Program-made: the position numbers and the translations under genes
Shown here: positions 8,892 to 18,278 of the stretch, in pieces
How the letters are laid out: each line of letters starts with the position of its first letter
Position numbering within the stretch: position 1 is the stretch's first letter
Notes under the pieces: generated by a model
Seen by the model: only the letters and a program-made list of their open reading frames with translations
Database searches by the model: none
What the model was told of the DNA's origin: nothing
Assembly (NCBI GenBank): GCA_910579035.1
Contig: CAJTSR010000003.1
Location: forward strand, 62,001 to 126,000
Origin: an uncultured Muribaculaceae bacterium
Lineage (GTDB): Bacteria; Bacteroidota; Bacteroidia; Bacteroidales; Muribaculaceae
Direction of reading: 5' to 3'
Length of the DNA: 64,000 bases

Positions 8892-11800
8892 ATGCGAATC
8901 AGATTTCACAGAATCTTGCCATGGCGCGGCACATTCCTTATGGGAATAGTGGCCGTGTCGCTGCTTGCAGGGGCACCTGCCGCAGTGGCCGCACCCGAGC
9001 CTCAGGCCAAGTCGCAGGGAACAGCACAGACTGTTACCGGCGAGGTGCTCGACGCAGCAGGAGAACCGCTGATAGGCGCTTCCATCCGTGTTAAAGAAAC
9101 GAAGCAGGCAGTAGTCAGCGATATCGACGGCCGCTTCACAGTCAAGGCTCCCATGGGCGCCACGCTTGTGCTCGACTATGTTGGCTTCAAGCAGAAAGAG
9201 GTGAAAATCGACGGTACAAACCTCGTAATCACCATGGAAGAGAACACCGCGATGCTCGACGAAGTGGTTGTCGTGGGTTACGGTACGCAGAAGAAGGCCA
9301 CTATGACCGGCTCGGTTGCCGTGGTCGATGCTGCCGCTCTTGAAAACAAAGGTAACCTTTCAAGCCCTGTGCAGGCTCTCCAGGGCCAGGTGCCGGGTGT
9401 TATCATCACACGTAACTCTACCGCTCCCGGCGACGAAAGCTGGAATATGAGCCTCCGTGGCGCAGTGTCGAAAAACTCCGCGGCTCCGCTCGTTATTATT
9501 GACGGTGTGGAATACGAAAGCGTCAACGACCTCCGCCTTATCAACCCCTCCGACATCGAGAGCATGAACTTCCTCAAGGACGCCGCTGCATCTATCTACG
9601 GTAGCAAGGCGGCCGGCGGCGTTGTGCTTATCACCACCAAGCAGGCCAAGGCCGGCAAGGTGAAGGTGGACTACAACGGTTCGTACACATATAAGCATAC
9701 CGGTCTGTCGGCAGAGCTGATGAGCCTTGACGAATGGGCCGACGGCGTGATTGCCTCGCGTCTGAACGACGGACTGAACCCCCAGACAGACACATGGCTG
9801 AAATATGCCGCTCTCGCCAAGAAGTACAAAGGCTCCTGGATTGACGGCAACCCTCTGAACATGGGTAATGTCGACGATATGCCTTTCTTTGATATCGACT
9901 GGCAGGACGTGATGTGGGGCGACAGCTGGAGCACGCAGCACGAGCTCTCCGTGAGCGGCGGTTCTGAAAAGAACACATACCGCTTCTCGCTCGGCTATAT
10001 GTACGACGACTCCAACCTCAAGTGGGGTAAGAACCATAACCAGCGTATCAACCTCCGTCTTAACAACACCATGCAGCTGGCTAAGAACTTCACCCTCCAA
10101 AGCGTGATTTCTTACAACCGTCAGGATCAGGTGGCTCCCTCGCAGATCGGCGGCGCGCTCAAGGTAAGCGCCCAGCAGCCGGGCTTCCCCACCTCCACAA
10201 TCAGCGGCAAACCCTACGCGTGGGGCCGCGACTGGGTTGCTCCCAACTGGGTGTGCGAACTCGGTGGCGACAACAACCTCAAGGTATCGTCGATCAACAT
10301 CAGCGAAACCCTCCGCTACGAGATTCTGCCCGGATTCACAGCCAACGCCGTTCTCGGCTACAACCACTCGGAGGCTGTGCGCGACACAAAGAACCTTCCC
10401 ATCGACTTCTACCAGTATAACGACACCTTCGAGGTGACATCGCCGCTGCAGAAGAACACTTCTTACCAGAAGACCAGCAACCAGACCGACTTCTACTCCG
10501 TTCAGGGCTACCTCAACTATACCAAGAGCTTCAATCAGGCGCACAACACCACCTTCATGGCCGGTGTGCAGTACAATATGAAGCAGTACGACGGCTTCGG
10601 TGTCAAGGTGCTTGATATCCAGCCTACTCTCGAGGTTCCCAACGGCTCCGGCGAAATCACCCTTCAGAGCGTGGGTCGCTGGGAAGAAGCCATTATGTCG
10701 TACTACGGCCGTGCCAACTATGACTACAAGAACAAGTACATGGTAGAAGGCCAGTTCCGCTATGACGGCAGCTCCAAGTTCCAGAAAGACAACCGCTGGG
10801 CATTCTTCTGGGGTGCGTCGCTCGGCTGGCGTATCACCGAAGAGGCGTTTATGGAAGGCACCCGCCACTGGCTCAATGAGCTTAAGCTCCGCGCCTCCTA
10901 CGGCAACGTGGGCAACCAGAGCGGTATCGACCGTTACTCGGGTGTGATGCTCTACAACGTGAGCGCTTCTGGCGGCAACCTTATCGGCGGCGAATTTGTA
11001 AGCACCATGGACACCAACGGCAAGCTTGTCAGCACCGACCGCACATGGGAACGCGTGCACAACTACAACGTTGCTCTCGACTTCGGCTTCCTCAACAGCC
11101 GACTCCGCGGTACTGTCGAAGCATTCTGGAAGAAAACCAACAACATGCTTATCGACGTGCTCTATCCCGGCATTCTTGGCGACAAGGCACCCACAGCGAA
11201 CAAAGGTAAATTCAAAGGCTGGGGCTACGAAGGCAATATCAACTGGAACGACCGTGTGGGCGATGTAGGCTACCATGTAGGCGGTACATTCACATACGTG
11301 GACAACGAACTTATCGACAACGGCGGTAGCGGCGCACTCGCAGCCGGTATCCGTTCCGACCGCGAAGGTTATCCCCTCGGCTCGGTGTTCGGTCTTCGCT
11401 ACTGCGGCAAGATTCAGAACGAAGAACAGCTCGCAAAGTACAAGGACAAATATCAGGACAATTCGTCGGTAGGTAACATTCGCATGCTCCGCGTGGGCGA
11501 CAATATGTTCCAGGACATCAACGGCGACGGCAAACTCGATGCCGAAGACTATGTGTACCTCGGCACGGACGCCCCCAAAATCCAGTTCTCGTTCAACTTC
11601 GGCGCCGACTGGAAAGGATTCGACATCAACGTTATCTTCCAGGGAGCAGGCAAGCGCACCGTGTTCCGCCGCGAAGGCAACGGCAACGCCGACCCATGGC
11701 AGATACCTATGCGTACTCCGTACATGAACGGTTCCAACCACTGGGTAGGCAATATCTGGAGCCCCGAAACTCCCGAAAACCGCTATCCCACCCTTACAAG

Positions 11801-12086
11801 CATAGGTGATATCAACAATTACAACTATCAGTGCTCCAGCTGGCTTGTCAACGACGGCAGCTACCTGCGCCTGAAGAACATCACCATCGGTTACTCTCTG
11901 CCGAAGAGCGTTCTCGACAAGCAGAAAGTGCTTAGCGCCGTGCGCTTCTCCATCACAGGTACCGACCTCTGGGAAGTAAGCCATATCAACGACGGCTGGG
12001 ACCCCGAAGCAGCATCGACAGTATCGAATATGTCGCGCTATCCCTTCCTCCGCACAGTAACATTCGGTGCCAACGTCACCTTCTAA
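8892..12086 (+). CDS. SusC/RagA-family TonB-dependent outer-membrane transporter
   Basis: 1064 residues. Imports oligosaccharides across the outer membrane with TonB energy and the SusD partner encoded next. In order: a signal peptide (about 1-33), a carboxypeptidase-regulatory-like domain (about 45-118, TVTGEVLDAAGEPLIGASI), the SusC signature DEVVVVGYGTQKKATMTGSVA split across a TonB-box-like stretch, a plug domain (about 120-245, ending GSKAAGGVVLITTK), then a 22-strand-type barrel ending TFGANVTF. There is no N-terminal STN domain, so it is not built to signal to an anti-sigma factor in the usual way. SusD follows after 18 bases. It is the core of the PUL, and its sequence does not reveal the substrate. 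Confidence 0.96.
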   Translation: MRIRFHRILPWRGTFLMGIVAVSLLAGAPAAVAAPEPQAKSQGTAQTVTGEVLDAAGEPLIGASIRVKETKQAVVSDIDGRFTVKAPMGATLVLDYVGFKQKEVKIDGTNLVITMEENTAMLDEVVVVGYGTQKKATMTGSVAVVDAAALENKGNLSSPVQALQGQVPGVIITRNSTAPGDESWNMSLRGAVSKNSAAPLVIIDGVEYESVNDLRLINPSDIESMNFLKDAAASIYGSKAAGGVVLITTKQAKAGKVKVDYNGSYTYKHTGLSAELMSLDEWADGVIASRLNDGLNPQTDTWLKYAALAKKYKGSWIDGNPLNMGNVDDMPFFDIDWQDVMWGDSWSTQHELSVSGGSEKNTYRFSLGYMYDDSNLKWGKNHNQRINLRLNNTMQLAKNFTLQSVISYNRQDQVAPSQIGGALKVSAQQPGFPTSTISGKPYAWGRDWVAPNWVCELGGDNNLKVSSINISETLRYEILPGFTANAVLGYNHSEAVRDTKNLPIDFYQYNDTFEVTSPLQKNTSYQKTSNQTDFYSVQGYLNYTKSFNQAHNTTFMAGVQYNMKQYDGFGVKVLDIQPTLEVPNGSGEITLQSVGRWEEAIMSYYGRANYDYKNKYMVEGQFRYDGSSKFQKDNRWAFFWGASLGWRITEEAFMEGTRHWLNELKLRASYGNVGNQSGIDRYSGVMLYNVSASGGNLIGGEFVSTMDTNGKLVSTDRTWERVHNYNVALDFGFLNSRLRGTVEAFWKKTNNMLIDVLYPGILGDKAPTANKGKFKGWGYEGNINWNDRVGDVGYHVGGTFTYVDNELIDNGGSGALAAGIRSDREGYPLGSVFGLRYCGKIQNEEQLAKYKDKYQDNSSVGNIRMLRVGDNMFQDINGDGKLDAEDYVYLGTDAPKIQFSFNFGADWKGFDINVIFQGAGKRTVFRREGNGNADPWQIPMRTPYMNGSNHWVGNIWSPETPENRYPTLTSIGDINNYNYQCSSWLVNDGSYLRLKNITIGYSLPKSVLDKQKVLSAVRFSITGTDLWEVSHINDGWDPEAASTVSNMSRYPFLRTVTFGANVTF

Positions 12087-12104
12087 AAAAGAGCTAACAC
12101 CACA

Positions 12105-13820
12105 ATGAAAAAGTTCATAAAATATATAGCCATAGGCGCTTTCGCCCTCGCCTCGGCGAGCTGCCTCGAGCTGAGCCCGAAAGATCAGCTCTCCGACCCC
12201 GACCTATGGGGAAAGCCCGGCGACTTCGAGAGCTTCGCCAACAAGTTCTATGACTGGATGCCTAATTTCGGCATGATATACGACGACAATTTCCACTGCG
12301 ACAAGCGCTCCGACCTTGTGAGCGACAAGGGTGGCCGCAACGTGTATGCCGACGGTACCAACACCGTGCCTCAGGGCGACGGTGACTATTCTGGCGCCTA
12401 CAGCCGCATTCGCCGCTGCAACCTTCTGATACAGAACTCTGAAAAGTATCCTAACGAGGCCGAGATACGCCAGCCCCTCGGCGAGGCTTATTTCTTCCGT
12501 GCATGGAACTACTTCAGCCTCGTGCAGAAGTTCGGCAACTGCATTCTCGTTGACGAGCCTATCGATGTCAACGATCCCCGCATGAACGCCAAGCGCGACG
12601 ACCGCGGCATCGTGGTAGACTTCATAATCGAAGACCTCAAGAAAGCTTCCGAACTGCTCAAATCCATCAGCGAGGTGGAAGACGGCCGTGTAAGCGCTGA
12701 AGGCGCGCAGGCATTCCTGAGCCGTGTGGCTCTCTTTGAAGGCACATGGCAGAAGTTCCGCAACGACGAAACCCGTGCCCGCGTCCTCCTCGACGAGGCT
12801 GCCAAATCGGCTCTCGCCGTTATCAACTCAGGCAAGTTCCAGCTTTTCGCTCCCTCCGCCCTCGGCGACAGCGCGCAGAAATATATGTTTATTCTCGAAG
12901 ATGTTCCCTCCAACCCTGCAGGGCTTAACAAGGGCGCAAACACCGAGTATATAATCAAGCGCTGCTTCCACGCCACTCTCAAGACCACCGGTCGCAACCT
13001 CACCACCGAGGTTCTTGCCAATGCACAGTGGGTATCGTCGAAGTTTGCCGACATGTACCTCTGTCAGGACGGTCTGCCCATCGATAAGTCAAAACTTTTC
13101 CAAGGCTATCAAACCGTGAAAGGCGAGTGGATGAACCGCGACAACCGTATGCGCTACACCCTGATGCGTCCCGGCGATACTTTCTGGAACAACTCTGCAG
13201 CAAACAGTCGTATCGACTGGAGCGGCAGCGCCGAAGAAATAGCACACTGCAAGTACAAAGGCTTCCTGCCGAACTGGGGTAGCGGATATTTCCCCCAGAA
13301 GTGGGCCACCGAGCGTATGTGCAACGACCGCGACGAAAGCTACGACTGGCCTGTACTCCGCTATGCCGAAGTGCTTATGAACTATGCCGAGGCAGTGTAC
13401 GAACGCGACGGCTCTATTTCCGACGAAGACCTCAACCTGTCGCTCAACCTTGTCCGCAAGCGCGTCAACAAGACCATGCCCGCCCTTACAAACGCTTTTG
13501 CGTCGGCAAACGGCCTTGATATGCGTGAGGAAATACGTCGCGAGCGTACCATAGAGTTCTTCCAGGAGGGCTTCCGCATCGACGACCTCAAGCGTTGGAA
13601 GACTGCCGAAATAGAGATGCCCAAGGATTTCTGCGGTATACGCCACATCGGCGAATGGAAAAACCGCTGGGCTAATCCCGGAATGCCGACCGATTCCGAG
13701 GGTCGTCTGATTGTAGTGTCCGACCGCACATGGGCCGAGAGAAACTATCTCTACCCGCTGCCTGTCGACCAGCTTCAGCTCAACCCCAATCTGGACCAGA
13801 ACCCCGGCTGGGCAAATTAA
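12105..13820 (+). CDS. SusD/RagB-family glycan-binding lipoprotein
   Basis: 571 residues. A surface lipoprotein that caps the SusC channel and binds the glycan. The signal peptide ends in a lipobox (LASASC, Cys20). The N-terminal TPR-like part includes EAYFFRAWNYFSLVQKFG. The C-terminal part has RYAEVLMNYAEAVYERDG and the family hallmark RRERTIEFFQEGFRIDDLKR. The C terminus LYPLPVDQLQLNPNLDQNPGW is the standard SusD ending. It is co-transcribed with SusC (18-base gap) and the Big2 lipoprotein (24-base gap). Confidence 0.96.
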   Translation: MKKFIKYIAIGAFALASASCLELSPKDQLSDPDLWGKPGDFESFANKFYDWMPNFGMIYDDNFHCDKRSDLVSDKGGRNVYADGTNTVPQGDGDYSGAYSRIRRCNLLIQNSEKYPNEAEIRQPLGEAYFFRAWNYFSLVQKFGNCILVDEPIDVNDPRMNAKRDDRGIVVDFIIEDLKKASELLKSISEVEDGRVSAEGAQAFLSRVALFEGTWQKFRNDETRARVLLDEAAKSALAVINSGKFQLFAPSALGDSAQKYMFILEDVPSNPAGLNKGANTEYIIKRCFHATLKTTGRNLTTEVLANAQWVSSKFADMYLCQDGLPIDKSKLFQGYQTVKGEWMNRDNRMRYTLMRPGDTFWNNSAANSRIDWSGSAEEIAHCKYKGFLPNWGSGYFPQKWATERMCNDRDESYDWPVLRYAEVLMNYAEAVYERDGSISDEDLNLSLNLVRKRVNKTMPALTNAFASANGLDMREEIRRERTIEFFQEGFRIDDLKRWKTAEIEMPKDFCGIRHIGEWKNRWANPGMPTDSEGRLIVVSDRTWAERNYLYPLPVDQLQLNPNLDQNPGWAN

Positions 13821-13844
13821 TCCACCACTTAGCCTTTTATAGCA

Positions 13845-15275
13845 ATGAAAAGCAATAAGACAAGCATAGCAGCAATGCTGCTCGCCGCCCTCGCCATTAC
13901 CGGCTGCGACGACGAAAAGCAGCTCACGCTCGATAATCCCCCCACGAAGCTTCTCGAAAATATCAAGTTCGAGGTAAGCGACATTCTGCCTCTTGCTGTG
14001 GGCATGGACTCCACTCTGGTTTATACATTCGGCCCTGAGGAGTGCGACGATCCCGAAATCGTGTTCAGCTCCTCCGACGAAAGCGTGGCAACAGTCGACC
14101 AGGACGGTACCATCCACGCCATCAAAGTAGGCCAGGCCACCATATCCGCGCTGCCCTCGCTCGGATTCCCGGTGTACGAAGCACAGGCCGCCGTAGTGGT
14201 GGAGGTAATACCCGAAGTGATTAAGATTCAGCAAATCAACATTAAGAATACCACCCCCGTGAGCGAGGACGGTATGATATATGTTACTGACGAACTGCAG
14301 CTCGCAGTCGAAATCCTGCCGGAGAACGCTACATACCACCGCGTGATATGGAAGAGCTCCGACGAGAAGATTGCCACTGTCGACCAGACAGGCAAGGTTG
14401 AGTGCGTGGGCGTGGGTGATGTTGTAATCACGGCGGCGTCGACCGACCGCAGCGGCGTGGTAGGCACATACAAGCTCACTGTCAACAAGTACATCGCCGC
14501 CACCGGCATCTCTATCAAGCCTCTTGACGGCCCGGTATGTATCAGCTATGGCGCTTTCGCCCTCGAAGCCACCTACGAGCCTACAGGCGCAACTGTCGGT
14601 TCTGTAGAATGGACTTCCGACAACGAAGGCATCGCCGCAGTGCGTCGCGGTATCGTTACACCTACCGGCTTCGGTACCTGCAACATCACTGCCAAGTGTC
14701 TTGAAAACGGCGCAAGCGCATCTGTAACCGTTACCGTAGAGCCCGGCTTCTATGTGATGGATCCCACCACTAACTACGGCAGCTTTATATGCAGCGACGG
14801 CGAAAAGCCCAATACAAACGGTGTAAACGGAACATGGCGTGTCACCATTCCCGTTCCCAACGAAGGAGGCAAGTGGCGTCGCGACATCAAGATTGACTGC
14901 AACAATAATAATACGTTTGAGATGCGCCTTAAGAGCTATCCCGTGTTCGCTATCCGTATGACCAAGCTCAACGGCGGTAACGCTACCGGCGACATTGTGG
15001 AACTCAACAAGGGCGGTGCCGGCAACCCCAACCCGAAGAACGGTATCGACCTCGGCGACGGAACCCAGCTGCTTATCTACAACCTCGGTACCCGCCCCGC
15101 ATACGAAGGTCTGGATCAGGCTCTCTTCCGCGTGTTCCAGTTCAAGATTGCCGATATTCCTTGGGCAAATATGACTCCGGCTACCGCATACTACGATGTA
15201 TACTGGGCACGCACCTTCAAGAGCGAAGATGAAGCCAAGGCTTTTGCCGAAGCTCAGGTAGCACGTGGTGAATAA
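13845..15275 (+). CDS. Big2-domain surface lipoprotein, probable glycan-binding protein
   Basis: 476 residues with a lipoprotein signal (AITGC, Cys near residue 22). Two to three bacterial Ig-like (Big2) repeats run from about 40 to 305, each with a pattern like WKSSDEKIATVDQTGKV. The C-terminal 170 residues form a different, Asn- and aromatic-rich domain that I do not recognise with certainty. Its position right after susD and its build are those of surface glycan-binding proteins (SusE/F-like), so I infer that it binds the target polysaccharide outside the cell. No catalytic motif is visible. Confidence 0.75.
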   Translation: MKSNKTSIAAMLLAALAITGCDDEKQLTLDNPPTKLLENIKFEVSDILPLAVGMDSTLVYTFGPEECDDPEIVFSSSDESVATVDQDGTIHAIKVGQATISALPSLGFPVYEAQAAVVVEVIPEVIKIQQINIKNTTPVSEDGMIYVTDELQLAVEILPENATYHRVIWKSSDEKIATVDQTGKVECVGVGDVVITAASTDRSGVVGTYKLTVNKYIAATGISIKPLDGPVCISYGAFALEATYEPTGATVGSVEWTSDNEGIAAVRRGIVTPTGFGTCNITAKCLENGASASVTVTVEPGFYVMDPTTNYGSFICSDGEKPNTNGVNGTWRVTIPVPNEGGKWRRDIKIDCNNNNTFEMRLKSYPVFAIRMTKLNGGNATGDIVELNKGGAGNPNPKNGIDLGDGTQLLIYNLGTRPAYEGLDQALFRVFQFKIADIPWANMTPATAYYDVYWARTFKSEDEAKAFAEAQVARGE

Positions 15276-15300
15276 TCTATCAAAACCATCTAAAACGACA

Positions 15301-16698
15301 ATGAAAAAGATATTGACATTCATATTGTCGGCCGCCTCGATTCTCGCAGCACAGAGCTGCTGCGAGATTGAGGACGGATGGACCGACATCGACAGCTGGC
15401 CAGCTCCGGCTAAAAAATACGAGCCCCGCACGGACTATACATTCAACCACCCGTGCATGCTCCACAGCGCTTCCGACCTTGACTACACCAAGAGCCATCT
15501 CGGACAGGAGCCTTGGGCAGAGGCTTACAACAAGCTGCTTACAAGCGACTTCTGCAACGCCAACTATAAGCCGCGCCCTGTGGAATACCTCGCGCGTCTT
15601 GACGCCGGAAACTGGGGCGACGGCGGCGGCCGCTGGGACGATGCCGGTATCCGCGACCTCTTCTATCCCGGTATCCACAACAACTATGTGAATTTCTATC
15701 AGGACTGCGCTGCCGCATACCAGCTCGGCCTTAAATGGAAACTCGCCGGCGACGGTCAGGCCGCCGCAGCTGCCATCAACATTCTTCAGGAATGGGCAAA
15801 GGTGAACAAAGGCCTGCTCCTTGGCCGCGGCCCGCGCTTCAAGGACGAACCGGTTGACCCCAACGAGTATCTGATTATGTTCCAGATACATCAGGCTGCC
15901 AATGCTGCCGAACTCGTTCGCGACTTCAACGACTGGGACAAGTCGGACGAATTCAAGCAGGTTGTGACTTGGATGACAGAGCATTTCTATCCTTTCTGCT
16001 CCAAGTTTATAGCCACCAACATCAACGACCACTCGTGGATGAACTGGGACCTCGCGTCGATGACCGCCATGCTGTCGATAGCCATTCTTGGCAATGACAT
16101 GGACAAGGTGAACGAGGCTATCCTCCACTTCAAGATGGGTCTTGGCCCGGGCTGCATCATGCGCAAGGGCGTTATCGAAGTGTCCGACGACCCCTCCGGC
16201 ACAGGCGAGAAGCTTGCGCAGGGCAATGAATCGGGCCGTGACCAGGGTCACAACGTGCTCTGTGCCGCCATGCTGGGCGCTTTCTGCCAGATGGCATACA
16301 ATATCGGCGAAGACCTCTTCTCCTTTGAGGACGGACGCGCTATCGCTTTCGCACAGTACATTGCCAAGTACAACCTCGTGAAGCCCGAACTCGGCAAGGA
16401 TTACGACAGCGGCAATCTTACCGACGCATCGTTCCGCTATCCCGAAAGCTCGATGCCTTTCAAGGAGTACAGCTACAATGGCGGCACCATGACCAAGATT
16501 TCGGCAGCAGGCCGAGGCAACGTCCGTCCCTGCTGGGACCTTTGGGCCGGCTACTGCAAGAGCCACAACGTGAAGGCTACCTACATACAGCAGATGGCCG
16601 AGCACTTCCGTCCTGACGGCGGCGGCGGCCACTACGGCGGCAACTCCGGCGGCTTCGACCAGCTCGGGTTCTCCACCCTGATGCACCATCGCGAATAA
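15301..16698 (+). CDS. Alginate-lyase-superfamily polysaccharide lyase
   Basis: 465 residues, probably a lipoprotein (Cys within AAQSCC, about residues 20-21). The (alpha/alpha) toroid alginate_lyase fold is suggested by NDHSWMNWD near residue 240, where the family has its Asn-His pair, and by NESGRDQGHN near residue 310, the conserved Arg/His motif. Such enzymes cleave uronic-acid polysaccharides by beta-elimination. The exact PL family and substrate (alginate, glucuronan or another uronan) cannot be read from sequence alone. The frame could open earlier at 15265, but that overlaps the Big2 gene and precedes the signal peptide. It is the last gene of the susCD transcript and is followed by a strong terminator. 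Confidence 0.82.
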   Translation: MKKILTFILSAASILAAQSCCEIEDGWTDIDSWPAPAKKYEPRTDYTFNHPCMLHSASDLDYTKSHLGQEPWAEAYNKLLTSDFCNANYKPRPVEYLARLDAGNWGDGGGRWDDAGIRDLFYPGIHNNYVNFYQDCAAAYQLGLKWKLAGDGQAAAAAINILQEWAKVNKGLLLGRGPRFKDEPVDPNEYLIMFQIHQAANAAELVRDFNDWDKSDEFKQVVTWMTEHFYPFCSKFIATNINDHSWMNWDLASMTAMLSIAILGNDMDKVNEAILHFKMGLGPGCIMRKGVIEVSDDPSGTGEKLAQGNESGRDQGHNVLCAAMLGAFCQMAYNIGEDLFSFEDGRAIAFAQYIAKYNLVKPELGKDYDSGNLTDASFRYPESSMPFKEYSYNGGTMTKISAAGRGNVRPCWDLWAGYCKSHNVKATYIQQMAEHFRPDGGGGHYGGNSGGFDQLGFSTLMHHRE

Positions 16699-16721
16699 TA
16701 TTGCTCAATTACTTTGATTGG

Positions 16722-16765
16722 CAGGGGCATAAAAACAAGATTCAGGTTTTTATGCCCCTGTTTTT
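16722..16765 (+). terminator. Strong terminator closing the susCD operon
   Basis: CAGGGGCATAAAAAC and GTTTTTATGCCCCTG form a perfect 15-pair stem with a 9-base loop, followed by TTTTT. It separates the susC-susD-Big2-lyase unit from the downstream hydrolases. Confidence 0.92.
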
Positions 16766-16776
16766 CACAAAATCAC

Positions 16777-16784
16777 TATTTTTG
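16777..16784 (+). promoter_or_regulatory. Promoter -7 box just before the first beta-helix hydrolase
   Basis: TATTTTTG matches TAnnTTTG exactly. It ends only 8 bases before the ATG at 16793, so transcription would begin almost on the start codon. No TTTG was found at the -33 spacing. Confidence 0.45.
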
Positions 16785-16792
16785 TAGACAAG

Positions 16793-18235
16793 ATGAATCT
16801 TACACGTAAAATCACGTTATCTATAGCTCTTGCAGCAAGTCTTGGCGCCGCCGCCGATGTGGTGACATATCCGGCGGGACAGGGCGTGGAAACCACGGAG
16901 GATTACTCTGTGGCGGTGCGGCAGGGCGGTTCCGGCTGGAAGCCGGTGGCTGTCTATCCCGTCAAGGTCGACGAGGTGCGTGGCACCAGGCATTGTGTGG
17001 AACTCGCCTCTATGGCCTATTTCGACTTCAGCGGAACGGTTGAGGTGCGGGTGGTGCATAACCGCGGAGCGGTTGAGGCGGCGCGAGTGCGCCCCCTGTC
17101 GCAGGGCATAAAGCCGTCGGTGCAGGGCGACACCCTCACGTTCTCGCTTTCACACCCGGCCAATCTCTCGGTAGAGGTCAACGGCGATATCTTCCATAAT
17201 CTCCATCTATTTGCCAACCCGCTCGATGCCCGCCGTCCGTCGGCCAAGGAAATAAAGCGCGCGGGTCGCAAAGGCTCTAAGCTCGTTTACTTCGCTCCGG
17301 GTGTGCACCGCCTTCCCGGCGACACCCTGCGGGTGGCTTCGGGTAGCATGGTGTATGTCGACGGCGGCGCGCGGGTGCTGGGCACTCTCATAGTCGACGG
17401 CGAGCGCGATGTGCGCATCTATGGTCGTGGCGAGGTGCATCCTGCGGGTCGTGGAGCCGGCGTGTATGTGAAGCGTTCCAAGAAAGTCGAGGCAGAGGGT
17501 ATCATTGTCACCCAGCTGCCGGTAGGGCAGAGCGATTCGGTGGCTGTGACAAACGTCAAGGCCATCAGCTCCTACGGCTGGGGTGACGGTATGAATGCCT
17601 TTGCAAGCAGCAATGTGCGCTACGACAGCGTGTTCTGCCGCAACAGCGACGACTGTTCCACCATATATGCCACCCGTATGGGTTTCAAAGGCAGCTGCAA
17701 GAACATTCTTATGGAAAATTCCACGCTGTGGGCCGACGTGGCACACCCTATCATGATAGGCATACACGGCAATGTCGAAGAGCCGGACACTATCGAGAAT
17801 ATAACTTACCGCAATATCGACATTCTCGACCATCAGGAGCGGCAGCTCGACTATCAGGGTTGCTTTGCCATAAACTGCGGCGATGAGAACCTTATCCGCA
17901 ATCTTGTTTTCGACAATATCCGCGTCGAGGATTTCCGCCTCGGCCGCTTGGTGGACATACGCATTTTCTACAATAAGAAGTACTGCCTTGCGCCGGGTCG
18001 CGGCATTCACAATGTCCTTTTCAAGGATATAGTCTACAACGGCGGCCGCTCCGAGCTGTCAATCATAGCCGGGTATGACGACAGCCGCAAGGTGAGCGGC
18101 ATCACGTTCGATAATCTTGTAATCAACGGAGTGCGCATCACCGACGATATGCCCGGCAAGCCCAGATGGTACAAGACCGGCGATATGGCCCGCATCTTTA
18201 TCGGCGAGCACGTCGATGATGTGGTGTTTAAGTGA
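16793..18235 (+). CDS. Right-handed beta-helix glycoside hydrolase, GH28-like (copy 1)
   Basis: 480 residues with a signal peptide (about 1-21). An N-terminal beta-sandwich (about 22-145, ending VEVNGDIFHNLHLFANP) precedes a right-handed beta-helix. Candidate catalytic acids are the Asp in GWGDGMN and the Asp pair in CRNSDDCS. Their spacing (21 and 22 residues) equals that of the GH28 polygalacturonase triad as I recall it. HPIMIGIHG may supply the active-site His. The N-terminal sandwich plus helix also recalls GH49, so the family is not certain. It probably cuts glycosidic bonds in an acidic or branched glycan in the periplasm or at the surface. It is a tandem paralogue of the next gene. 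Confidence 0.78.
   Translation: MNLTRKITLSIALAASLGAAADVVTYPAGQGVETTEDYSVAVRQGGSGWKPVAVYPVKVDEVRGTRHCVELASMAYFDFSGTVEVRVVHNRGAVEAARVRPLSQGIKPSVQGDTLTFSLSHPANLSVEVNGDIFHNLHLFANPLDARRPSAKEIKRAGRKGSKLVYFAPGVHRLPGDTLRVASGSMVYVDGGARVLGTLIVDGERDVRIYGRGEVHPAGRGAGVYVKRSKKVEAEGIIVTQLPVGQSDSVAVTNVKAISSYGWGDGMNAFASSNVRYDSVFCRNSDDCSTIYATRMGFKGSCKNILMENSTLWADVAHPIMIGIHGNVEEPDTIENITYRNIDILDHQERQLDYQGCFAINCGDENLIRNLVFDNIRVEDFRLGRLVDIRIFYNKKYCLAPGRGIHNVLFKDIVYNGGRSELSIIAGYDDSRKVSGITFDNLVINGVRITDDMPGKPRWYKTGDMARIFIGEHVDDVVFK
18122..18233 (+). repeat. 112-base near-identical segment, copy A
   Basis: Bases 18122-18218 are identical to 19593-19689 (97 bases). After one mismatch, 14 more bases match. The flanking parts of the two paralogous genes are clearly diverged. 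It covers the last 37 codons of the first hydrolase. Confidence 0.9.
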
Positions 18236-18263
18236 TTAAGTGATTAGGTGGTTAGGTGATTAA
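18232..18263 (+). repeat. Four tandem octamers GTGRTTAR after copy 1
   Basis: GTGATTAA, GTGATTAG, GTGGTTAG, GTGATTAA in a row, starting at the stop codon region of the first beta-helix gene. A matching array follows the second gene. Confidence 0.85.
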
Positions 18264-18278
18264 GTTTACCAAGGACAT

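Noticed and set aside
9360..11984. 874-codon open frame on the - strand within susC
   Set aside because: It mirrors the codon pattern of susC in the opposite frame, has no family motifs, no ribosome-binding site and no promoter. Long antisense frames are expected in GC-rich coding DNA.
13089..15431. 780-codon open frame on the - strand across susD and the Big2 gene
   Set aside because: It spans two well-supported + strand genes and shows no recognisable domain; it is a shadow frame.
18232..18263. Octamer arrays as a CRISPR
   Set aside because: Units of 8 bases, no spacers and no cas genes.
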